Source: Hofstenia miamia
Taxonomy: Eukaryota; Xenacoelomorpha; Acoela
Direction of reading: 5' to 3'
Assembly: GCA_004352715.1 (NCBI GenBank)
Contig: SCFE01000067.1
Coordinates: 1,637,820-1,701,819 of the forward strand
Length of the DNA stretch: 64,000 bases
Position 1 is the first letter of the stretch. The number at the start of each line of letters is the position of its first letter. Position numbers and translations under genes: made by a program. This document shows, one piece after another, positions 1-12,439 of the stretch. Below the pieces are notes generated by a model. It did not search any database, was not told where the DNA came from, and saw only the letters and a list, made by a program, of their open reading frames with translations.

Positions 1-399
1 GATATATATAATAATCCCATACCAGATTGGCTACTACTCAAATGTTCATGAAATTAATAAGGTGGCAATTTGAGGATTTTGTGTGTTTAATGAACTCAGC
101 TTGATGCAACAAGAGCAGTGAAAAATTATGCATCTATGACAATGGTTAGACTAATGATTGATTAAATAGATTAAATATATATATGGTTTACTACTCTTAC
201 TACCAATCGTATTCTAAAGCATACTGTTTCATAATAAGTGACAATCTTATCAACTTGTGAGTAATTTGAAGCATTTGGCTCATTGCACCAACAATTCATC
301 ATCAGCACCATTCAATGTGTTTTTTCAAATGCAAAACGTAAGAGAAAACTTTGACTACACTAGTTATGCGTTTCATCACTTAAAAGAAGTATTAAACAT

Positions 400-890
400 G
401 GACAATGGAAGATTGTGAAAACGTATTGTTTCTGATGAGCAAATGTTTGAACATCAGGCCGCCTCATCATCTTGAGCTTGGCATAAAGTAGGGCATTAAA
501 AACTTAACATTCCCACATTGAAACATCCGACCATAAAGAGGATGCAATGGTACAGGAGAACTACACGTTATGGAGGACAACATGAACTCCGATAATTACG
601 TCAATGTGCTAACAAACAGCATGATACCACAAGCAAGCAAGGGGCTTGATTACGACAATGCTATATTTAAGCAAGATGGGGCAACTTGTCACACAGGCAA
701 AAGCTCCATAACTAAATAATGTCAATAGGCATGCAATTCACCAGACTTTTTCAATCGAAAATATTTGGGCTATTGTTACACAGCGTTTGAAAATCTAAAC
801 ATTTAAAACCAAGAAAGAATTAATTGAGCCTCAATAAAAGTGCGGCTTTAAGATGCGTCAATTGTGGAAACTTGTAAAAAGCCCATCGCA
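400..890 (+). pseudogene. Tc1/mariner transposase relic
   Basis: Around 661-720 one frame reads IFKQDGATCHTGKSSI, the usual Tc1/mariner stretch around the second catalytic aspartate. About 60 bp further on is a decayed PDFF..KIFGLL block matching the family's SPDLNPIENLW segment. Stops and frame changes separate the pieces. The transposase would have cut and pasted the element at TA sites, but this copy cannot make protein. No terminal inverted repeats were located. The family call is fairly safe; the limits are approximate. Confidence 0.7.
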
Positions 891-1485
891 TTTATGCCAC
901 ATCAAGTATTGACATATGAACCTGTTTTCTTCCTCTGTTGTCTCTATTTGTCTTTTAACATTCCTTATGATAATAGCTTAGCATTGCGACAATCTTTATA
1001 TTGCGGTATAAAGCAAGTGTCGCACGTTCCATAAAATGCATTGTTACTCCTATTCAAAGGGGTGGCACACAATCTCTTTTTGTCTGAATAGCGATGCAAA
1101 ATTGTGGTACCAATCCAGAAAATGGATCGTGTGGCAGGTAGAAATTAGTAGCAATTCGTGTAGGGATGGAAATTGAGCGTGTACAACAAGTGCGTTTACT
1201 GAGTNNNNNNNNNNNNNNNNNNNNNNNNNNNNNNNNNNNNNNNNNNNNNNNNNNNNNNNNNNNNNNNNNNNNNNNNNNNNNNNNNNNNNNNNNNNNNNNN
1301 NNNNTATCTGCTCTGGATAGCTCCAAGTTGCCAGATAAGCCATCTCCATGGCTGGAACGAGAAGACTTTGTAGAAAACCTGTGCGCGCGGTTTGGTTTGG
1401 ATTCATCTGGAACGAAACCTGCGTTTAGGGAATATTACGCGAATGCAAACATTATTCCAACAAAAATTTCATTGTTTCAAGAAAT
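891..1485. other. No recognised gene; 100-N gap at 1205-1304
   Basis: The stretch contains a 100-base gap. To its right (1305-1501, plus strand) is a short open frame containing WLEREDFVENLCARFGL that ends at a TGA. Its composition looks like real protein, perhaps the end of a transposon ORF, but I do not recognise it and its start lies in the gap. Confidence 0.4.
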
Positions 1486-2673
1486 CATATGGAGAAATTG
1501 AAGCACAGAAATTCTGGTCAAAATTCCTAATTTTTTCGCTAAACAACTAATTTCTAATTTATACAGTTAAAAATAAAAAAATCAAAAAGTCATACTAAAT
1601 TTCTTAAAGATCTTTTCATTGTCTATCTGAATCTGTTTTTAGAATTCTTTTATGTGTTTTCAATTTTTTTACAAAGCATTTTATTTTTAGAAGTTGACAA
1701 CAATAATTTGAGAGTAAACTTTTTTTAAATTGCTGTTTGCTTGAAAAGAAAAGTAAAACTCAAAAAGTCATACTAAAATTTTTAAAGATCTTTTAATTGT
1801 CTATCCGAATCTGTTTTTAGAATTCTTCGATGTGGTTTCAATTTTTTTCTACAAAGCATTTTATATTAGGTTTTGGAAACATTAATTTTAGAGTGCATTT
1901 TTTCAATACTGATGTTGCTCAACGGATAAATGCTATTATTAAAAATATATTGCAAAAAATATTAAAACTAAATTCCTTGCTCATATTTTGAAGTATTTAA
2001 TATTAAGCTAGCGTCTCTCAATTTTTTACATGAACATTTAGATACAGTATGCTAAAATAGCATAAAAGCATTGTGTATACTGTTTTAAATGATTTGAATG
2101 TTGAAGTACCAATATGTAAACACATAGTGAATATCATTATTGTTTGTATATATATACTCATTTTTTAATAGATGAAGTAATTTAATCCCACCCTCTATCA
2201 GAGGCGTATTCTCTTTATGTGCGGTGTACGCTGCACACCTTCTAACTAGCATTTTTATGATTTTAGAGCGTTTTTTCCAATCGCTTATTTGGAACTGAGT
2301 AAATTTAATACCGCATCAAACTGATTTTTACACAATATTTTTAAAATTTTGTTATTAAATACTCAGTCGAATTTTTAATTACAGGTAACACATCTAATTG
2401 AGTTACCAATTTTATAACTCATTGCATTCAGTACTTTCCTATAAAACCTGTGTCTAAATTACAATTTTGACAAAATTGAATCATTCCAATTGTTTTGAGC
2501 CATAAACTATACAGTGGTTTAATTGCCTAGTACAAGTATCATCTTGTTTAGCAATCAATCATATCACTGATAAATTGAAATGTCCTAGTTACTTCAATCG
2601 TAAATAACTATGCATTGCGACATCCACACTTCAATAGACATTAAAAGAGCAAGGTGTGCGTTCATATTAACAC

Positions 2674-3237
2674 ACACTACGAAATTAACCCTTTGGGTTT
2701 TTGTGGTATAAAAATGCTCCACATAAGTAAAGACGAATTTCGAAGTTGCAAGCTCGACATTTTTTAGTCTAATCCGTTGTGTGGTAGATTTAAGTACGAT
2801 TAAATATTCGATTTTTTCAAATAAATTTACTAGNAATACAAAATGCTTTGTGTAAAAAAATTGAAAACACATAGAAGAATTCTAAAAACAGATTCAGATA
2901 GACATTAAAAAGATCTTTAAAAAATTTAGTATGACTTTTTGAGTTTTGCATTTTTAACTGTATAAATTAGAAATTTGTTGTTTTTGCCTTTAGAAAGTTG
3001 ATATATTCAGGGAGACATCTAGCGAAAAAATTATGAATTTTGACCAGAATTTCTGTGCTTCAATTTCTCCATATGACTACGAAATTAACCATTTGGGGTT
3101 TTGTGGTATAAAAATGCACCGCATAAGTAAAGACGAATTTCGAAGTTGCAAGCTCGACATTTTTTAGTCTAATCCGTTTTGTGGTACATTTAAGTACGAT
3201 TAAATATTCGATTTTTTCAAATAAATTTACTAGTTTC
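2674..3237. repeat. Diverged direct repeat of about 160 bp inside the foldback
   Basis: The block around gacgaatttcgaagttgcaa occurs at 2674-2834 and again at 3078-3237 with several substitutions, so the copies are not a pure assembly duplicate even though a single N sits at 2834. Between them lies a truncated copy of the right outer arm. Confidence 0.7.
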
Positions 3238-3579
3238 GAAAAATTTAAGCAAGATTATATAGGTAGTGATTTTCTTACTACTTATTCTACATTCCTTATA
3301 AACCCCAAGGGGTCTCACCACTTTCAGTTAATTCCCGCCGAGCAAACATCAATAAAAATAGAGAAAATTTTTCAAGTTCTCATATTTACAGAATTTATAC
3401 CAGAATGAATCGACATTCGATGTTCAATGGCACTATTACGTTATGCACTTGCATTGACCCACGTTAGTGAATTCCATATGTGATCTATGAACTTTTTCGC
3501 ACAATCGCACAATGTATATAAGTGAATGTTTTTGTAAACTACAGTATAATTACAATCATATTTTAGCAAATATAAATAT

Positions 3580-4680
3580 GATAATTGTACGTGCTTTAGC
3601 TTGAGATTTGAGAAACTCCCAAACCGGTATGACCAGACACCAGGTGTGTCCACAGGTCACTTGTACTTGATCCGTGAACCTCCACGAACTGCGGCAACTC
3701 GACCCGTGACCTGCATGAACGCGGACACCCCTGGCACTCATGATTGATTGTTAGAGCTTTGTTTCAATAAAAACATCTAAATTAGGCTAGTTTCACCCAG
3801 GGATGGAACCGGCTACCGGCCGGCCGAGCAAATTAGCGGCCTGCAGTCGCTATTAAATTTCATGAAAGGCCGGTAAAATTACCGGCCAACATTATAAAAA
3901 ATATTCTTGTTTTATCTTGTAAACATGGGATACTTTGTTTAGTTTGGGGGAATTTCTATTAACATCTAAAATTCGAAAAAATTTTGTAGTATGAGCAATC
4001 TCCAGTATTGCAATTACAATAATAATTAAATTTATTTTCTGGAATCTCTCATAAATTTTGCTACAAACGGAGTTGTTCTGCTTTTTGATAGGGTAATTTT
4101 ATTTCAGTTTTCTATGAAACTTACTAATAATATTAAAAAACTTGTTTATAATACTGAAAGTATAATGTATTGAAATTTGAGAGACCTCATTCAAANNNNN
4201 NNNNNNNNNNNNNNNNNNNNNNNNNNNNNNNNNNNNNNNNNNNNNNNNNNNNNNNNNNNNNNNNNNNNNNNNNNNNNNNNNNNNNNNNNNNNNNNNNNNN
4301 NNNNNNNNNNNNNNNNNNNNNNNNNNNNNNNNNNNNNNNNNNNNNNNNNNNNNNNNNNNNNNNNNNNNNNNNNNNNNNNNNNNNNNNNNNNNNNNNNNNN
4401 NNNNNNNNNNNNNNNNNNNNNNNNNNNNNNNNNNNNNNNNNNNNNNNNNNNNNNNNNNNNNNNNNNNNNNNNNNNNNNNNNNNNNNNNNNNNNGATTTTT
4501 CGGTAAACATCAATTAATTTTTAGCTTTGTGTTAAATTTTCGTGGGTCATGCGGAAAAACAGACTTACCCGCGACCCGCGTGATCTGCCAAAATTAATGA
4601 CGCATTTCACCCGTGACCCCGTGACCCCGTAGAGACCACTGATCTCTGGTCATACCGGTCTGGGAGTTTCTCAAATCTCA
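3580..4680. other. GC-richer core of the foldback with degenerate ACCCGTGACC-like units and a 298-N gap
   Basis: Both 3640-3740 and 4545-4640 carry imperfect short units such as acccgtgacc and cccgtgacccc. A block at 3800-3895 is rich in ccggcc and accggc. The gap at 4196-4493 hides the centre. Nothing here reads as a gene. Confidence 0.4.
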
Positions 4681-6010
4681 AGCTGCGATAACACGTGGCA
4701 ATTACCATATTTATACTTACTAAAATATGATTATATGAACCTAGTAATTTAAAAATTTAAAAAACCTTCACTTATGTACATTGTACGAATGTGAGAAAAA
4801 GTTCACTAACTTTTTCAAGTCGTCTTTTTTGAATTAATACAAGTGCATAACGTAATAGTGCAATTGAACATTGAATGTCGGTATATAGGTATTAAATGAG
4901 CAATTTAGCGATCTAAGGATCTAAGTATCTAAACAATAATATAACACCATATGTAACTGTAATGATCCATTTAACTTTTACCGTTATATATTGCAAATTA
5001 ATCGTTATGGTTTAGAGCTTATAGAAACTGTTAGAAACCATGTACATTTCCACTGTGCCTTTAAATGCATAAACCAATAAGATCCCATAATTCATTCATC
5101 ATTAGATTATATTTTCAGAGTAAATGTAACGTTTAATAAATTATGGGTGGTGGTATTTTTACCTTGACGGGGTAAACTAAAAGAGCAGTGCGCCTAAACC
5201 ATCCCAGACAGTACCTCCTCTTGGTGGCTCCTGGAGAAGCCAACCAGCCATTATGAAAAGTGAAAGTAATTTATTCAAAAACTGTACAAGGTGGGATTAA
5301 ATTACTTGATCTATTAAAAAAGTGTATATATACTAACAATAATGATATTCGCTATGTGTTTCCATATTGGCGCTTCAACATTCAAATCATTTAAAACAGT
5401 CTACACAATGCTTTTAATTGTAACAGACTGTATCTAAAGTTTATGTAGAAAATTGAAAGATAATATTTAATACTTCAAAATATGGACAAGGAATCTATTG
5501 TTTACAATATATTTTTATAATAGCATTTATCAGTTGAGCAACATCAATTTTGAAAGAATGCACACTCAAAATAATGCTTCCAAAAGCTAATATAAAATGC
5601 TTTGTGGAAAAAAATTGAATGCACATAGAAGAATTCTAAAGACAGATTCGGATAGACAATGAAAAGGTCTTTAAAAATTTTAGTATGACTTTTTGAATTT
5701 TGCTTTTTTCTTTGAGCAAACATCAATTTTAAAAAAATTACTCTCAAATTAGTGTTTTCAAATTGTAATACTCAATGCTTTGTTTAAAAAAATTGAGAAC
5801 ACATAGAAGAATTCTAGAAACAGATTCAAATACACAATAAAAAGATCTTTAAAAAATTTAGTTTTAATTTTTAAAGTTTTGTTGCATTTTTAACTGTATA
5901 AATTAGAAATTTGTTGTTTTTGCCTTTAGAAAGTTGATATATTCTGGGAGACATCTAGCGAAAAAATTATGAATTTCGACAATAATTTCTGTGCTTCAAT
6001 TTCTCCATAT

Positions 6011-7350
6011 GCCATCATGAAACCTTTCTGTATAGTGAGGCAGTACACATTGTAGTGCTGCCTTTCTTCAAAGGAAATGTTTGTTAGATTTTGTAGCAAT
6101 TTGCATGTTATTCGCCATTATATTTTCTTGAAAATCAATTTTCATACTCCATCATGCAACAGAAATATTTTGAACCAAGAGATATTACATGAAATATTCC
6201 TAAAATTTTACAATAATTGCAAACTCTAGTTAGGATAGTACACAATGATAATTGGTCTTTTCTGTCTTTTTTAAGCTTAATCTGAAGGCATTGTATATAA
6301 ACTATGAGTCCCATGCATTTATTTTACAGAAAACATTGGATGTATGCTAAAAACATGAATTTAAAAATACCTCACTTTGAGCCTCCCTACAATTATGATG
6401 GTTTTGATCAAAATCGCTGACATGTAATCTTGATTCTCTTTGGCAGGCAGGACAAAAATATCATGTTGTTGATCTGAGAGTATTCCAACAATAGAAAGAC
6501 CTTTCTGTTGGGTATGTCTTGTTTGTTGCTTGTGGTAAAGCCTTCAGATGATGCAATCTATTTGGTGTCCTGGGTAATTCCTAAAGATCCTTGCACTTGT
6601 ACTCAATGTATTTGCAAATGTATTCCCCTAAACTGAAGTTTAGGGATTTTGAGTGATTCACAGCTGAGGAACTCTAAGCATGATTCCATTCATATGCTTT
6701 GAATCCATTCAGAAGAAGAAGCTGACCAAAATGAATGCCAACATTTTTCTATTGGGTTTTGGAAATATGATATCAGTCATTCTAAGCACAGTAATGAATT
6801 TTCTGATAAATATCATAAATGGCAGTTTTTTCATAGTTTGAAAAACAGACTTTCAAAAATACTCAAACAAAAGTCAAACTGAAGTAAAGGTCAATTTTGT
6901 TTAAATAGTTAGAAATTTAATTGTTTTAATGCATATGCATGCATATTTTAAAAGTTTTAAGGTCAAAATATAGTCAAAATTTTACAACATTAGAAATTAG
7001 GTAAAAATTTAAATTTTTGCTTTGCTGAAGATTGATAACTATAGATTACATGACATAATGAATATTCAGTTCATTAAATCCTACAGAATATGGATTGCTG
7101 AAGTGTTCTCCTGCATCCATGGAAAGGTTCTTCTCTTTGCTAAAAAGCATGTTTAAAACAATAAAGTAATGGGCAGTTCTGTATTGGTGTTTTTTCTACC
7201 TAGTTGATTATGTTTAGTACAGAATACATGAATTATTCAAAATCTTTTGTTCAATTTTTTAGGTAAAAAATTAAGCTAATAAGTAAAAAAAGTCAACATT
7301 TTAAGTCAAAGAAACCTACCTAATTATAACATAATCCTAAAATGACTTAA
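6011..7350. other. AT-rich stretch, nothing recognised
   Basis: No frame of useful length, no recognisable protein motif and no clear repeat structure were found on either strand. Confidence 0.5.
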
Positions 7351-7352
7351 AT

Positions 7353-7840
7353 GGGGCTATTCACAAAATTGTAATTCCTGAATGAATTGGGAAAATCAAA
7401 ACTTCATAATATGAGTTGCTTAAGTTTTCTTTTCCTTTCAAAAAATTATCCATTTCTAAAGAGATATTTATTATATAAAACAGCATCTGTGTTTAACTGT
7501 GCTTACATCATTGGCTACACATATACTCATTTTATGTTAATAAAGTTTCTTATCTAGTTGGTGATTGAAATAAGTCTAAAATTTGACTGTTTTTTGTGTT
7601 CTTTCAGTTATATACAAAAAGCTCATCCTTTAAAAACATGAAATAGCGACCTATTTTAAATGCAGTTTTTATGGCAAATGACGTGATTCAAATGAAATGT
7701 GTCATGGGCTGACACTTGAATTTTTAATATCTCTTGAATAAAGTATAATTTTTTGTATGACAAAAAATTTAAGTAAATCATATCGTGATATTTAAATTTT
7801 TTGAATTTATTCAAGAATTAAAATTTCGTGAATAGCCCCC
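7353..7840. mobile_element. MITE with GGGGCTATTCAC terminal inverted repeats
   Basis: The left end ggggctattcacaaaattg recurs inverted at the right end as cgtgaatagccccc, and the similarity runs on for about 35 bp. Both ends are flanked by AT (7351-7352 and 7841-7842), a possible two-base target duplication. The roughly 490-bp interior has no coding capacity. It is a non-autonomous DNA transposon; an ISL2EU/Harbinger-type origin is only a guess from the AT flanks. Confidence 0.7.
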
Positions 7841-9500
7841 ATTTGGAGCTAGTAGATTAAAAAACTAATGTGTTGGTACTTTTTCTAGTACATACAGAAT
7901 CTTGACATTGACCTAATGAAACTTGTTGATAAAATTTGCAAAAATTAAGCATGAATGAATAGGTTGGTATTTAAAATGAATACCACATTTCCAAAACAAA
8001 TTACAGGTATCTCAAAACAGATACTGATTAAAAAGGGTGCATAAGGGACAGAACCTTGATAGGATATCAAATAATAGAAATCTTTTTACGTGATTATTTT
8101 AAATTCAATGAACATAAAAATGCATTTTCACTATTTTTGCTCATTTAGTAAATTTATTAGTGTATAATTTTTGGCCAACAATATTTAGCATGACTTTATA
8201 ATGCAAAATTTGTGTCTAAATGCCATTACATAAAATGACATTTTAGAAATTTAATGTAGTATCAGATGGTGCTAGTAGTTATTTATCAGCCAGCTCACAC
8301 GCTTTTTGTGTTTACCAGTGACTAGTTGTTTTCATGTTTGTACATATTGTAAATATGCATTGTATATAAGACACCCAAGCATCTGTAAATAGAGAAGTTG
8401 TTTAACTGTGTTCTCTTGTTCACTAGAATCTCTGTTGCTCTAGTATATGTTCACCTCCGCGGCCTTCTGCTATGACACTAAGTCCTCTCTCAATGCTCCC
8501 TCTAGATTCAACCCAGTGATTCTACATTAATTGGCTAAAGACACTTTCTTGCTCATCAACAACATTATCTGTTTTGAAATGTTTGGTATTCATTTTGAGA
8601 AATTCAGTATTCCTTTCAAGTACCAACCAAATGAATAACCAAAGTGAATGAAACCCAAATGATATCATGTGCACATTATAGTATTTATCTGAATATTTTC
8701 TACCTACATTACAATTTAATAAGCAACTGCTATTCTTAAGCCAAGGACGAAATGTTGACGTCCCTTTTGATGCTTTTGATATTTAGATCTCATTCATGCT
8801 TACTTTTAGAAAATTTTGTCAAAACTTTATCTATGTCGGTTTAAAGAATTCTGAGGTCGGTAAAAAGTAATATATAAAAAGCACCACAATATAATATGAC
8901 GATAATGTCGGCACGCTTTAAAAGTAGTAATTTTCTAGGGTTCTGGTCCAGAACTTCTGGTCAATATTTTCGAAGTGTAGTTAATGTAGAGAAATTTTGT
9001 AGATTAAATTTAAATACAATTTGCAGTTTTAGGCGAATGCACGCTATTGAGAATTTGCTAATGCAGTTAGGTATTATAATAAGTTAACAGAAATCATCAC
9101 ATTTGGAGTTTTTCGAAATTCTTGATTACACCTAGTTGTAAACCGTCTGTAATATATTACAGACTAGTAGAGAAAATTTATTTTATTGTTGAGCATGAAA
9201 TTCATATTTAGAAATTTTGAAATCATGCTTATCTATTTTTTCAACTCCCGGCGGCGAACTTGTAGAATAGCGACACGCGGACAAAGTAAACACTAATTTA
9301 GGGTCAACACAATAAATTACACAAAAATGTTTAAAATATAATCGATATAGACCGATAACTTTTCATAATTCAGCAGATTTGTAGCACGCGGTTTATATTT
9401 AAGCAATATAGCCTATAAAACCACGAAGTCATATAATAATTATTATTTTTAACTAAAAAATAACAAAATATAATCGTATAATTATGCAAATCTATAAACT
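7841..9500. other. No gene; possible decayed solo LTR near 8330-8460
   Basis: Around 8350-8450 there is a TATATAAG box followed by short CT-rich blocks (gttctcttgttcactag, ctctgttgctctag), a layout like an LTR promoter region. No clean TG...CA ends or target duplication were found, so this is tentative. The rest is AT-rich and unrecognised. Confidence 0.3.
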
Positions 9501-9509
9501 TGTGAAGAT

Positions 9510-10545
9510 TAGGGATTTGGGAAAGTTTGGGAGCGTGGGAAAGTTTGGTAATGTTTGCGAAAGTTTGAAATTTGGATACTTATAAACTTAAAATTTTTCA
9601 ATAAATATTGAATAAAAAAATTTAGAGTTTGGTAATGTTTGGTTTGGGAATTCGGAAACGTGAGAATAGGGTTTTCGAGTCGAGTTCGAGTTACTCGGGC
9701 CGAGTTCGAGTTTTTATGTTTCGAGTTCAAGTAATTTTTAAAATGAAATTCCGAGTTCAATCGAGTTTTTTTCTAATTCCGAGCTTTTAGAGTAAAAAAC
9801 ATTTATTTTACAATAATTCTAAGCTAAAAAATAGTTTTTGTGACTAGTAAGAAAATTGATATTTAAAAAAATTAATTTTTACGGTATTTTCGAGTGGATT
9901 TTCAAACAAGTTCAAGTTTTGATGATTTCTCTTCCGAGTTTTTCCGATCGAGTTTTGCGAGCTTATTTCGAGTTCGAGTTCTTAACATTCCGAGTACTCG
10001 AAAACCCTGCGTGAGAACTTAATAATTCTAAGCTAAAAAAGTTNTATATCATCTAAAAATAATTGTGCTTTTCTTAAAAGGTGAAGAATTCGGAATATTT
10101 CTACGAAAATGATTAATGTTGTGAAATATACTTGGCAATGCCAAATTGGCATTAACAAAGAAATACTGCATTAAATCATGCGTATTATAATNCCGAGTTT
10201 TTCCGATCGAGTTTTGCGAGCTTATTTCGAGTTCGAGTTCTTAACATTCCGAGTACTCGAAAACCCTGCGTGAGAACTTAATAATTCTAAGCTAAAAAAG
10301 TTTTTGTGATTGGTAAGAAAATTGATATTTAAAAAATTTTAAATAATGCATAATAATGTATATATATATAAATAAAATTTAAATGATTTTTTATTAAATG
10401 ATTGCAAAATCAGATTATATTTTAAGTTCTCACGTTTCCGAATTCCCAAACCAAACATTACCAAACTATACCAAATTCCCAAACCAAACATTACCAAACT
10501 TTATCAAAAATTTTTAATCAATATTTATTGTGTTTTACTCATACT
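9510..10545. repeat. Inverted-repeat element with GTTTGGTAATGTTTGG arms
   Basis: The left arm (about 9510-9666) contains gtttggtaatgtttggtttg and ends in gaattcggaaacgtgagaa. The right arm (about 10421-10545) is its reverse complement and holds two tandem copies of the gtttggtaatgtttggtttg unit. A second, younger element (9667-10009) has inserted at the end of the left arm. Single Ns at 10044 and 10192 enclose a patch followed by a repeated copy of 9935-10043, which looks like an assembly scar. No coding frame is present. Confidence 0.7.
9667..10009. mobile_element. hAT-type MITE with perfect 8-bp target duplication
   Basis: The ends are tagggttttcgagt on the left and, read inverted, cagggttttcgagt on the right. 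The element is bordered by cgtgagaa at 9659-9666 and again cgtgagaa at 10010-10017, an exact 8-bp duplication typical of hAT insertion. The 343-bp interior is rich in degenerate TTCGAGT units in both orientations and codes for nothing. It was presumably mobilised by a hAT transposase encoded elsewhere. Confidence 0.85.
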
Positions 10546-12437
10546 ATTATAACAACTGATATATTTTAAACATGGCTCCCAATTATCGCCGGTAGTCTTT
10601 GCACATGTCTTGCAACTATTGAAATTTTCTGACACCAAAGCATCTCGTCTTCGGGCCAACTTTCTGGGAGCCAGCACGGCTACTCTCCAGTTTTGACAGT
10701 AATATTATAGAAATAGTAATACCATGATGTCGAAATTGTGTAATTCATTGCTTTTATTTTGATTTGTTTTTATTAGTTGTCAAAAACATAACTCCACTGT
10801 TTCAATACTTTTGAGCTTATAGTGCTAAGCAAAGAAAATTTCATCCAACTTATTTATTTATATACACCTAATTTTCATAAAAACAAAATTATGAATTCTT
10901 AGATATACTTTGAATGTATTTTTACAGTACTCAGCCTCTGTTTCAATACTTTTGAGAGCCATTGTATATATAATATATACGCTTTGTTAAAGAAGTTTTT
11001 GTGTATAAATATAAAGAATATTTGATTGAATTTTTATGAAAATTTACATCGTTCTTTTTTTGTTTTAAAAATTTTCACAATAAGAATATAAATAATGAAT
11101 TATAGTGCCTGTTCGAATGATTGAAGCACACCTTAAATTTCTCTTATGCCTCCCTGATGAGTTTGCAACGATTTCATTACAATAAAACTTCAGTTTTAGA
11201 CGATGTGTATGTATATAAATATATTCTTATAGATGGAACTTTTAGTAAATATATCAAAGACGCAAGTTATTTCTGGTTAATAATTTTTTTCTAAATCTAT
11301 AAAAATCTTTAATTCCTTAACCAAGTTAAATCTTTGATTACTTTCTGGAAAATATTTTGAAATTTACTTCCATTTGAAATGCAGTATATCCGATATAAAG
11401 TGCTTACTTACTGATGTGGTAAATATTCTTTTAAGAAGTTTCTTGCGGCGCCCTTGATTCCCAAATTATTTAACGCAACGGCTAACTTTGAATTAAGTCA
11501 ATCTCTTTAGGCTATTGCACCTAAGATAAGGACTTGATTTAAACTAAACATGTATATATTTGCAAAAATATACTTTTAGATCGTGTAATTTGTTTAATAA
11601 TAGTTAATTATTTTATGAATTTCACGTTTTCTGTGCTATTCTCCTTAAATATGTACCGTGTGCTAACGCGTGTTACCGCGTGCTACGAATTTGGTTGATT
11701 TTGCAAAGTTATTGGCCTATATACATTATTTTTTAAGCTTTTTACGTATGTTATTGCATTTCTCATCGTTTTTTACCTTGTATTAGTGTTTATTTTATCC
11801 GCGTGCATCCTATTCTATACCTTCGCCCTACTGCCCTCCTAAAATTATAATTTAAAGTTATCTTAGTTAATATGAAGGTAATAAATGTAACTTGCTCCCA
11901 ACCTAGTCGCCACTGGCTTAACCCTAAACGCACTGAGGTATAAAATGTCAGTAACGCAATGAGTTGGGAGCGATTCAGCCCTTTCTTTTATTTCAAAGCT
12001 ATTAAAGATGAAGTAATTAGCTTTTGCACAGAGAAAGATACACATTTAAACTACATGCTTCACAGTTTTCCAAAAAATATATTCATTGGTTTCGATTTTA
12101 TATGCAAAATTATAATATAGGTCTCTTTCAAGGTCATTGTTAAAAAAATAGTAAAAAATTTTACAGCACGGAACCCCCTTACCCACCTCAAGGGCTTGCC
12201 ATTTTTCAGCCCGGGTCCAGCATCAATGTCTTTAGTAATGTAGGCAAGTTTTTATGTGGTATTTAGTCATTGTCTTGCTGTATTCAAAGCATAGCATTAC
12301 ATGAAAATTTCATATTTTTCTTATTTTAAGTTTGCTCCAGACTCCTCGTCTAATGTAGGCATGACACTGATTTTCACCACATGCTTTCTAAGTGTTTTGT
12401 AAGATAAAATATTTTGTTGCCAATATTTATATATATA
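10546..12437. other. AT-rich stretch, nothing recognised
   Basis: No supported gene or element was found. Short frames, such as one at 11863-12045 on the minus strand, show no family resemblance. Confidence 0.5.
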
Positions 12438-12439
12438 TA

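Larger units (their letters stand above)
1486..6010. repeat. Large foldback element with nested inverted arms
   Basis: An outer arm at 1486-2193, starting catatggagaaattgaag, recurs in reverse complement at 5289-6010. An inner pair, 3395-3645 and 4640-4890, is also inverted, around gaaactcccaaaccggt. The two halves therefore mirror each other over most of 4.5 kb around a gap at 4196-4493. The left half is longer because of a further arm fragment (2850-3075) and a direct repeat (2674-2834 and 3078-3237). No transposase frame is visible. It resembles a foldback or long-TIR non-autonomous DNA element; the superfamily is unknown and no target-site duplication was found. Confidence 0.7.

Noticed and set aside
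9667-10009. CRISPR-like or simple tandem array of TTCGAGT units
   Set aside because: Units are short, degenerate, unevenly spaced and in both orientations; boundaries and duplication show a hAT MITE in a eukaryotic genome.
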